NCBI RefSeq assembly: GCF_002632485.1 | Contig: NZ_NIBU01000021.1 | Span: forward strand, 1 to 61,598 | Source of the DNA: Xenorhabdus innexi | GTDB taxonomy: Bacteria; Pseudomonadota; Gammaproteobacteria; Enterobacterales; Enterobacteriaceae | Reading direction: 5' to 3' | DNA length: 61,598 nucleotides | Shown here: positions 9,866 through 21,800 of the stretch, one piece after another | How the letters are laid out: each line of letters opens with the position of its first letter | Numbering within the stretch: the first letter of the stretch is position 1 | Notes under the pieces: model-generated | Seen by the model: the letters and a program-made list of their open reading frames with translations, nothing else | Told to the model about the DNA's origin: nothing | The model's database searches: none | Program-made: the position numbers and the translations under genes

Positions 9866-12800
9866 AGGCACCCGATTAACGCAGTGTGATATCGCAAATA
9901 AAGTCGCCAGTGGTGAATAAACCAGTGGATTACCCGTGGTTTCATGTATGAAAAATAACGGTGGCAAATCTCCTGCCGGGCTTAATGGTATTGGGTTAGC
10001 CTCGAAAATAGAAACCGGTGGATGGGGATGTTTACTCACCGCTATGGCCAGTTCACTCAGGGTTGGGTAAGTAAATAATGTAGGCAACGTAACTTCCATA
10101 CCTTGTTCACGCATACGAGCCAGGAGCTGTGCTGCATTCAGTGAATGACCGCCCAGTTCGAAAAAATTGTCATGGCGACCGATATGTTCCAGCTTTAATA
10201 ACTCCTGCCAGATCCCGGCTAATGTCGTTTCGATGTTTCCGAGGGGGGCTTCATAGCGCTGTGTCACCATGGCTGACAGGTCTGGTGCAGGTAATGCCTG
10301 TCGGTCAAGTTTACCGTTGGAAGTCAATGGAAAATGATCGAGTACGACAAAAGCGTTGGGTAGCATATAATTAATCAGATATTGCGCGAGTTGCCATCGC
10401 AATTCAGACGGTATTAATTTCGTATCCGGCTCAGCAAGTAAGTAAGCAACCAGTTTTTGTTCATCGGGTTGGTCGCCCAAAACCAGAACTATTGCTTCTT
10501 GTACACCGGGGCATTGCCTCAGTCTGCTTTCGATTTCCCCTAATTCGATGCGAAAGCCACGTAGCTTAATCTGAAAATCATTACGGCCACAGTATTCAAT
10601 CTTGCCGTCCGGCAACCAGCGGCCGAGATCACCTGTTTTATACATTCTTGATCCCGTCTGCGAAGAAAAGGGGTCGGGGAGAAAACGTTCAGCGGTCAGG
10701 TCAGGCAGATTTAAATAACCACGGGCAACACCGGCTCCGGCAATATAAATTTCTCCGGTTACACCAAAGGGCACAGGCTGACCATTGGCATCAAGAATAT
10801 AGATCCGGGTGTTTGCAATCGGACGACCGATAGGGGGTGCTGAGTTTTCCCGACTATTACACTGGTAAGTGGTTGCATAGACCGTAATTTCAGTTGGCCC
10901 ATAAGCATTGATCATGCGCCATCCATCCGCCCAACGTCTGACCAGCGAAGGCGGGCAGGCTTCGCCGCCCACAACCAGCATTTCTAACGTCGCAGGGAGT
11001 GTATCCATTACTGTTAGTGTTATCGGAGGTAAAAGCACATGGGTGATGGTATGAGTCTCTAACGTTTTTAACAGGGCAGAACCGGGAAAAAGTGCAGCTT
11101 GCTCGGCAAGACAGAGGCTGGCTCCACTCAGCAAAGCCATACAGCACTCCCAGATACAGACATCAAAACCGGGTGAGGCAAATTGCAGAATACGACTGCT
11201 GGGAGATATTGCCAGCGTATTTTGTTGGTTATACACCAGATTGATCAGACTATGATGTTCAACCATCACACCTTTCGGTTGCCCGGTGGAGCCGGAGGTG
11301 TAAATCACATAGGCCAGATGGCGTGAATTCAGACCGCTGATGCGGCGGTTGGGATTTGAATCAGGGGCTTCTTTGAGGGTGAACAGTAAGTCGGGAGCAT
11401 CCAGCAGTATGGCTGGCAAGTGATAGTCCAGTTTTTTCTTCAGGGTGGACTGGGTGAGCAGTGCCACGGGAGCCGCATCCTGAAGCAGATAACTAAGACG
11501 CTCTGAAGGAGTGACCGGATCGAGAGGCACATAAGCCCCACCTGCTTTCAGAATAGCCAATAATCCCACTATCATTTCCGGACTTCGTGCCACGCAGAGC
11601 GCAATGCGGTCATCGGGCTGAACACCTGATTCAATTAAATAATGTGCCAGTTGGTTTGCTCGTTTGTTCAATTCGTCATAAGTCAGACTTTGCTTGTTGA
11701 ACACGATGGCAGTGGCTTCCGGAGTTTGTTTTACCTGTTGCTCAAACAGTTCGTGGATCAAAGCCCCCTGCGGGAAATCAGCCTGAGTTTTGTTGAAATC
11801 CACCAGTAATTGCCGGAGTTCTGTCGCAGGCAGCATAGGTAAATGGGCGATATCCTGTTTGCTATCGTTGGCAAATGCAGTTAATACATTTTTGAAGTAA
11901 CCGGCGATACGTTGGATTGTCGGATATTCGAACAGTTCTGGGGTATATTCCAGATAACCATTCAAGCCCTCAGGTGTTTCATGCAGTGATAGCGTCAGGT
12001 CAAAAAGAGCACTTCGGCTTGTCTGTTCAATTGACGAAATGGATAAATCAGGAAGCTCAATATGCTGTGATGGCGTGTTGTTTAAACTTAGCATGACCTG
12101 AAAGAGCGGATGGAAATTCTGGCTACGAACGGGTTGCAGCACATCGACAATTTGTTCGAAGGGTAGAGCCTGATGTTCATAAGCTGCCAGTGTCTGTTTG
12201 CGAACATGGGCAAGAAGTTCTTCCACGGTATGACCGGATGTCAGTCTCACACGTAAGGGCAATACATTGATAAAAAATCCGATCAGTCCTTCAAGTTCAA
12301 CATATTGGCGGTTGGCAACCGGTGTACCAATGATGATATCGTCCTGACTGCTGAGGCGGCTGAGTACTAAGCTCCAGGCGGCTAGCAGGATCATAAATAA
12401 CGTTGAGTCATGACGTTGTTCAAGTATTTTCAGTTTATTCAACAAATTAATATCAAGGTGAATAGGGATCTGTTTGCCATTGTAAGTTTGTACCTGCGGG
12501 CGGGGTCGATCCGTGGGCAGTGTTAACAATGAAGGTGCATCCAGAAGTCGTTTACGCCAGAAATCAGCATGGAGAGTCCAGCGCTTTTCTTGCATCCATT
12601 TGTGTTGCCAAACGGCATAGTCGGCATATTGGATAGGGAGTGGGGATAATGGTTGTTCATGACCGTCAAGAGCAGCTTGATAGAATATACTGAATTCACG
12701 GAATAATATTCCCATTGACCAGCCGTCGGAGATAATGTGGTGTTGGGTAAGAATAAATATATGTTTATCATCAGCCAGTTGTATCAGCTTACCGCGAATA

Positions 12801-15800
12801 AGTGGTCCATCAGAAAGATTAAACGGCGTGAGGCGATCGCTTTCAACCAGTTCAGCAATACGTTGCTTCTGTTCTACTTCGCTCTGTGACTGAAGATCCA
12901 GATAAGTAAGGGTAAAACTGCTATCGGCAGCATCGATTAACTGGTAAGGCTGTTCATTTACCAGTACAAGGCGGGTGCGGAGTATTTCATGTCGGGCAAC
13001 CAGATTATCGAAGGCGGCGGTAAACGCAGAGAGATTGAGCTGCCCCGAAAAGTGCAGAACAGCGGGAATATTATAAGAAAGGTTTGCAGCCGAACTGAGT
13101 TGGGTGAGAAACCAGAGGCGTTGTTGACCAAAAGAAAGTGGAAGTGGCTGATTGCGGTCAGCGATAGGAATAGCAATTTGGGTTTTTATCGGAAATTCGG
13201 GAAGTATAGCGGCTAAATCTGACAGGATCGGGTTAGAAAACAGTTGTTGTATGGGAAGTTCCCGCGCCAGTACCTGATGGATATGTGCAACTAGCTGGAC
13301 TGCGGTTAGGGAATGCCCTCCGAGTTCGAAAAAGTGATCATTTCGACCAACACGTTCTAGTTTTAATAGTTCTTGCCAGATCTCTGCCAACGCTGTTTCT
13401 GTTTCTCCGATGGAATCTTCATAACCACGCGAAGCTATTGCAGATGAATCCGGTGCCGGAAATGCCTGTCGATCAATCTTTCCGGTGGCAGTCAGCGGGA
13501 AGGATTCAAGGCTTACAAAAGCATTGGGTAACATATACTCAGCCAGATGTCGTGCTAGCTGTTGACGTAATTTAGCCGGAATCAGAGTAACACCCGGTTG
13601 AGGGATAATGTAGGCAACTAATCGGTTCTGGTCAGGTTCATCTTCACGAGTAAGAACTGCTGCTTCACGTACACCATTACATTGCATCAGTCTGGCTTCA
13701 ATTTCACCTAATTCAATCCGGCAACCATGTATTTTAACCTGAAAGTCATTGCGGCCGAGGTAGACGATATTACCGTCAGGCCGCCAGTATCCCAAGTCAC
13801 CGGTTTTGTACATGCGTGCACTGGGATCAGACGAGAATGGGTTGGCGAGAAAACGCTCGCTGGTGAGATCAGGACGATTCAGATAGACCCGTGAAATACC
13901 TGCTCCGGCAATATAAATTTCGCCCGTGATGCCTATCGGGACGAGTTGAGCCTGAGTATCAAGGATATAAATTTGAGTATTGGCAATAGGATGACCAATC
14001 GGTGGATCACGCTCTTCCTGACTGTCACACTGGTAAAAAGCGGAACAGATTGTGGCTTCTGCCGGGCCGTACATATTAAATAATCGCCTGCCGGGCGCCC
14101 AGCGCTTAACCAGTGCCGCTGTACAAACATCACCACCCAGAATCAGGGTCTGCAATCTGTCGGGCAGCGTTTCCATTGCTACCATTGTTGTTGGTGCTAA
14201 AAAAGAGTGGGTAATGGCATGGCTTTCTAAGAAGTGCAGTAGCGGCGGGCCGGGCAGAAGTTCGGCAGAGCTGGCCATATGGAGACAGGCCCCTGTCACC
14301 AGTGTTGTAAGAAATTCTAACAGGCTGACATCAAAACCACATGAAATAAATTGCAGGATATGGCTGTCCGGAGTAAATCCCAATATAGTCTGGTGATCCA
14401 TAATGGTATTACACAGACTGTGGTGTTCAACCATGACGCCTTTGGGCTGACCCGTCGAGCCGGATGTATAAATAACATAGGCCAGATGATAGGGTTTCAC
14501 TCCCAGAGCCTGAGTATCCGGATTATCAGCCGGTATGCTTTCAGACATGTTTATAGAAACGTATTCTGGTATGTCGAGCAGAAGAGTGGGTACAGAGCTT
14601 GTAAGGCTATCAGCCAATGAGGTTTGAGTCAGCATGAGCACTGGGGTTGCATCTTCCAGTATATAAGCCAACCGTTCTGCCGGATAAGCCGGATCGAGAG
14701 GCAGGTAGGCCGCACCTGATTTTAAAATACCCAACAAACCGATGACCATTTCCAGACTGCGCTCGACACAAATAGCGATGCGATCATCCGGCTGCACTCC
14801 CAGAGTCATCAGATGATGAGCCAAACAGTTGGCTCGCTGGTTCAATTCATAATAACTCAGCGATTGTTTTTCGAAAGTCACAGCGATGGCATCAGGGGTG
14901 CGTTGTACCTGCGCTTCGAACAGTTGGTGGATTAGCTTATTTTGTGGGTAATCAACCTGTGTGGCATTGAAGTCTACTAACAACTGCTTGCGTTCACTGA
15001 CGGGCAGAATAGAGATACGCATTATTTTCTGATGAGGCTTGCTTTCCAATGCTTCAATTAAACCCGCCAGAGCTGTTGTCATATAGCCAATCAGGCGTTT
15101 TGGGTCGATATCTGATACAGCCTGGGTATGTAACCGGAATTCTTCACCTAAATCATCGACAGCTAACCCAATGGGGTAGTGAGTTCTTTCCTGTGACTCT
15201 AACAGGCGTATGCCTTCCCAGACAGGGAGTTGACGGGAAGTGCCCGATTGACTATGGCGGTAATTTAACAACGAGTTGAAAAGCGGCAGAGGTGGAACGA
15301 CATCACTGCAACGTTGCGCCAGTGCTAGTGATGCCTGTTCGTGTTCGAATAATTCTGTTAGATGACGTTGGCTGTTTTGCACAACATTCAATACACTCAG
15401 ATCGGTCAGGCAAATACGTATCGGTAATGTATTGATAAAAAGCCCTAAACTTCGGCCAATTCCGGCGCTTCCCTGCATTCGTCCTAATAAGACGGTCCCG
15501 AAGACAACATCAGAACGTCCGCTGGTGTGTGCCAGCACCTGTGCCCACGCAACGTGGAATAACACACTGGGTACAATGCCATAACGGCTGGATTGTGTGC
15601 GAATCGCTTTACTCAGTGTGGTATCAAGAAATTGTCTGGCTTCTGTTATTTTTTTTCCCTCACCATGAATATTGAGTACTTCGAAAGGCGCGGTAGGAGC
15701 ATCAATACCTGCGAGCATCTTGCGGAAATAGGTTTCATGAAATGATGGTGGCACATGCAGAGAATGAGCGATGAAGTCACGATAACTCATTGCCTCATTT

Positions 15801-18800
15801 ATTTTTGCCTTGGAAGAATTAGCAGAGGACGGGGTTTCAGGATGGCCATTGAGCTGTTGGTGGATTTCAGTGAAGATCATTTCTAATGTCAGATGATCAC
15901 CAATGAGGTGGTGGAGGGAAAGTGCCAACAACCACTCATTCCGAACGGGGTCATGCGTTATATCTGTGGAAATAAGCGGTGCATGGTAAATATCAAGACG
16001 GCGTTGCAACGGGTCAGTATGAGATAACAATTGTGATCGAACGTCTTGCTCATCGTAAGGCGCTGGAGGTTCGAACGTGGAGATATGTAATGGTGCCTGA
16101 CGCCAGATGATTTGTACTGGCTGGGGCAGCTCCTGCCAACAGAGTGAAATGCGCAGTATATCGTGACGATCAATCACCTGTTGTAAGGCTATCAGAAAAG
16201 CGTCGAGACGTTCCCGGTTATCAAAAGCGAGTAATCTGCGTAACAGGTAGACATCTCCTTGTGTTTCCAGCAAATAATGGAACAGAATTCCTTCCTGTAG
16301 TGGTGAGAGCGGATAGATATCCTGAATATTGGCTGCCCCACCGGGAACGGTAGCAGTGATTGCTTCAATTTCCGATTGAGACAGCGAAACCAGTGGCAGC
16401 ATATCCGGTGTGATGGCAGTACAGTTTTCAGGAATAAGATTGGGCGGTGCGATAAATGTATTCGTATCACTCTCAATAGACTGTATGGTTTCGGCCATTT
16501 CTGCCAGTATCGGTGAAGAAAACAGAGTACGGATATCGAGCATCAACCCCAGATTACGCAATCGTTTGATCAGGCTAACCGCCATAAGAGAGTGGCCACC
16601 CAGTTCAAAGAAATGGTCGTAACGCCCTACAGTTTCCAGTCCTAACAATTCTTGCCAGACGCCAGCCAGTATTATTTCTGTCTCGTTGACCGGAGTTTCA
16701 TAGTTGCGGTTTACGGTGGCTTTCTGATCTGGATCGGGTAGCGCCTGTCGATCCAGTTTGCCGTTGGGGGTCAGAGGGAAAGAGTCAAGTACAACGAAGG
16801 CACTGGGAATCATATAATCAGTGATATGTTGCGCAAGTTGTTGCAGGAGTTGAGCCGGTTCAGGCTTTGCATTTGGTTCGGTGAGTAAATAAGCCACCAG
16901 ACTCTGTTGATTTTCCTCATTTTGACGAACAATCACGGCAGCTTCGTGCACGCCATTGCACTGTACCAGCCTTGCCTCAATTTCCCCCAGTTCAATTCGG
17001 AATCCGCGAAATTTGACCTGAAAATCATTACGCCCCAGAAACTCAATATTACCGTCTGGACGCCAGCGCCCAAAATCACCGGTTTTGTACATGCGCGCAC
17101 CGGTTTGAGTCGAAAAAGGATCAGGCATAAAGCGTTTTGCTGTCAGCTCAGGGGCGTTCAGATAACCACGGGCAACGCCGGTGCCTCCAATAAATATCTC
17201 ACCTGACACCCCTATCGGAACAGCCTGCCCTTCAGTATCAAGGAGATAAATACAGGTATTGGCAATAGGTCGGCCAATCGCTGGCGCACTCTCTTCCTGA
17301 CTATCACACGGGTATAAGGTAACGCCTATTGCGGCTTCTGATGGTCCGTATCCATTAAACATCTGTCTCTTTTCTGCCCAGCGCTTAACCAATGCCGATG
17401 AGCAGGCTTCCCCTCCGACCAGTAAGGCTTGCAGTGTGTCAGGAAGCATCTCCATATGTGCCAATACTGATGGTGGCATAAGAGTATGGGTAATAGCATA
17501 GTGTTCTAAGTAACGGTATAGAGCGGAGCCGGGCAGGATATCGGTGCGTCTGGCAAGGTAAAGACGCGCACCCGCCAGCAGTGTCATACAGCATTCCAGA
17601 ATACAGGCATCAAAACTACTTGAGGTAAGTTGCAAGAGGCGGCTGCCCGGATTGAGTGCCAGTCTGGTTTTATGCTCTATAACGGTATTACATAAACTGT
17701 GATGTTCGACCATGACCCCTTTGGGTTGACCTGTTGAACCAGAGGTGTAGATGACATAGGCCAGATGTCGTGGATTCAAGCCAATTGCACGGATATTCGG
17801 ATTATGGTCTGGCAAGGCTGCGTAATTAATTGTTCCGGCGTCATCGCTACTCAGCTTATCGGCGTTCAATAAAATGACGGGAACAGGGGAGTCCAGAGTT
17901 TCAATCAGTGTATGCTGAGTCAGCAGTGCCTGAGTCAATAATACAACCGGTTTTGCATCCTCAAGCATATATAGCAGCCGGCATATGGGATAATTCGGAT
18001 CGAGCGGAACATAAGCACCACCGGCTTTGAGAATAGCGAGTAATCCCACCACCATATCCGGCCCGGACTCAACACAGAGGGCAACCCGATCATCTGGACG
18101 GACACCCAGTGTAATCAGGTGGTGAGCCAGCCGGTTAGCCCGTTTATTCAACTCGTCATAACTCACAGACTGTTCTTCAAACACGACGGCAATGGCGTCA
18201 GGGGTATTTTGTACCTGAGCTTCGAACAGCTGGTGGAAGAATGCTTCTTGCGGGAAGGTGTCTTGAACACCACTAAAATCCACTAACAATTGCTGACGTT
18301 CCGCAGCAGACAGAAGAGGCAGATGAGCAAGAGGTTGTGTTTCATCTGCCGTCATGGCAGTCAGTATATTTGTCAGATATCCCACCATACGTTCCACAGT
18401 CGCATGATCAAATAAATCAGATGAATATTCCAGACGACCCCGAAGACCTTTTCCGGTTTCAGTCAGAGATAATGTCAGGTCAAAATGCGTGCGGTTGTGT
18501 TCCTGTTCAAGCCGGTCAATGGACAGGCCGGGTAAGGCAAGAGCTTCAACAGGCGTATTATTCATCACCAGCTCAACCTGAAAGAGAGGGCTATAACTCA
18601 GACTGCGAACCGGTTGCAGAGCTTCAACCATCTGTTCAAACGGTAAATCCTGATGGGCATAGGCTGCCAGTGCTTGTTCCCGAGTGTGGGCAAGTAATTC
18701 CGTCACTGTGTGACAGGAGGCCAGTTTAATACGCAAAGGGAGAGTATTAGCAAAAAAACCAATCAGCTCCTCAAATTCAGCGCGCTGACGATTGGCAACC

Positions 18801-21800
18801 GGAGTGCCGATAACGACATCATTCTGACCACTAAGGCGAGCCAGCATATAACTCCACCCTGCCAGCAACACCATAAATAGTGTGATGTTATGACGTTGCC
18901 CGAGTTCTTTAAGTGCCGTCACTAAATGACTGTGCAGATAAACCGGTACGTAACTGCCGATGTAACGCTGTTCCCGTGGACGTGAACGATCGGTAGGCAG
19001 TGTCAGCAGGGCAGGTGCATCACGAAGTTGTTGCCGCCAGAAGTCAAGTTGGACAGTGAGAATATCCCCCTGTAACCATTGCCGCTGCCAGACAGCATAA
19101 TCGGCATACTGAACAGACAATGGTGGCAGGGAGATCTCGTCACCACTCAGTATTGCAGAGTATATTTTTCCCATTTCGCGGATCAGTATTCCTTCTGACC
19201 AGCCGTCAGAGATAATGTGATGTTGTGTGAGGATCAACAAATGTTCTTCATCAGCCAGTTGTAACAACTGACCGCGAATAGCGGGTTCATTGGAAAATTC
19301 GAATGGTGTCTGTTTTTCGTATTCCAGTCGCTCAGCAATACCGTCTTGGCGCGAATTATTGTCTAATTTGCGCAGATCCAAATAAGACAGATTAAAGGTG
19401 CTGTCAGTGGAATCAATCTGCTGATAAGGTTCTCTGCCTGTCAGCACAAAACGGGTACGCAGAATTTCATGCCGGACAACCAGACGATTCAGGGTGGCAA
19501 TAAATGCCTGATGATTAAGTTTTCCACAAAAGCGCAAAACAGCGGAGTTCTGGTAGGCCAGATTAGCCGCAGGATCAAACTGCGCGAGGAATAACAAACG
19601 TTGTTGTGCAAAAGAGAGAGGCAGTGGCTGCCTGCGATCTACAATCGGAATAACGTCATGGGGAATAACAGTTTGGGTGACGGTAGCTTGGGTAACTATA
19701 GAAGTGTCGGTCAGTAATGCCGCTAAATGAGTCAGGATCGGATGAGTGAAGATTTGTTGTAATGCCAGCTCCAGTTTCAAAGCCCGACGGACATGTGCAG
19801 TGAGCTGGACAGCGAGCAGAGAATGTCCACCCAGTTCGAAAAAGTGATCATACCGTCCCACTTTTTCTACCCTTAACAGCGCCTGCCAGATTTCCGCCAG
19901 TGTTGTCTCAATGTTACCGATCGGCTTTTCATAATGCCGTGTCCCAAATGAGTCCTGATCCGGCGGGGGTAATGCCTGTCGATCGACCTTGCCATTGGTG
20001 GTCAGAGGAAAACTCTCCAGCACGACAAAAGCACTGGGTAGCATATATTCGGCAAGATAAAGAGCAAGCTGCTGGCGCAGTTCAGCAGGAATTAATGTGG
20101 TATTGGGTTGGGGTTTCACATAAGCAACAAGGTGTTTTTCATTTGAATGGCCTTTATTTTGGCTATTGTTCTGGCTGTTTACACGGGCAATAACGATAGC
20201 GTCACGTACGCCATCACATTGACGCAACCGGATTTCTATTTCGTCCAGTTCAATGCGGAAACCGCGCAGTTTGACCTGAAAATCGTTGCGTCCCAGATAT
20301 TCAATCGTTCCATCGGGTAACCAGCGTCCCAAATCGCCGGTTCTATACAGGCGGGCATCGGCTATTGTTGAAAATGGATCAGGCAGGAAACGTTCTGCGG
20401 TCAGTTCCGGCTGGTTCAGATAACCACGGGCAACACCGTTTCCGCCGATATAGAGTTCCCCCTCAACCCCCATTGGCACGGGTTCGCCATGCTGATCCAG
20501 AATATAAATTCGCGTATTGGCAATGGGGTGCCCGATTGGCACGTTATCAATAAAGCAGCTCGGATGTTGAGTATCAAAAATGGTGCAACCGACGGTAGTT
20601 TCTGTCGGGCCATATTCGTTGATAATGCGGGAATCCGGCGATAATTCGTTCCACAATGCTACGGTGTTGCTGGGTAGCGTTTCCCCGGCGACGACAAAAC
20701 AATGTGCCGGACAGGTTCTTCCGGTAGCTTTCAGTTCCTGCCCTATAGCGGAGAAGTGGCTGGGTGTAATCTTGACTAACGCGCCGGATTTCAGAGAAAG
20801 CAGCAGGGGGAGGAGTTCGGTCAATTCCTGTCCGTCACGGAGCAGGTGAATTTTACCTCCACACAGTATGGGAAGGTAGAGGCTGGTGACAGTGGCATCA
20901 AACGCTAACGGCGATGACACAATACCATCCTGTTGCTGTTCAGTCAGACCATATTCCAGCGCCCAGAATAGGTAGTTGCAGACACTATGATGTTCAACCA
21001 TCACCCCTTTGGGCTGTCCGGTTGAGCCGGAAGTATAGATGATATAAGCGAGATGATGTGGTGTCAGTCCCAGAGTATGGATATCAGGGTCATTGATGGA
21101 CTCCGGGGAAATGCAGGACTGAGTAAAATCATCCAGTATTACCGTAGGAATAGTGCAGTTCAGCCTGTTTTTCACCGTATTCTGAGTGAGCAGTAGTACA
21201 GGGGCAGCATCAGCAAGTATATAGGCCAGCCGTTCAGTCGGATAAGTTGGGTCGAGCGGCACATAAGCCGCACCTGATTTGAGAATGCCCAGCACTCCGA
21301 TGATCATGTTCAGGCTGCGCTCGGTGCAAAGGGCAACATGGTCATCAGGATGAACGCCCTGCGCTATCAAATAGTGGGCAAGATGGTTGGCTTGCCGGTT
21401 CAGTTCACGATAGCTGAGAGAGTGGCCTTCAAAGACCACCGCAGTGGCATCCGGTGAATGTTGTACCTGCATTTCAAATAGCTGATGGATTAATGCGTCT
21501 TGTGGGAATACTCTTTGGGTTACATTAAAATCCACCAGTAGTTGCTGATGCTCAGCAGCCGACATAAGCGGTAAATCAGAAAGGCACTGAGCGTCATTTT
21601 CCGTCATGGCGGTCAGTACATTTGTCAGATATCCCACCATCCTTTTAGCGGTCGTCCGGTCAAACAAATCTGAGGCAAACTCCAGATAACCATTCAGTCC
21701 TTTTTCGGTTTCAGTAAATGATAGTTTCAGATCGAAATGTGTATGGTTGTGTTCCTGTTCAATTAATGAGACTGATAAACCGGGTAATTCAGTTTGCAAA

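Noticed and set aside
9220-9945. Open frames antisense to the permease 3' end
   Set aside because: They are reverse-strand shadows of the permease and of the NRPS overlap, with no ribosome-binding site and no recognisable protein character.
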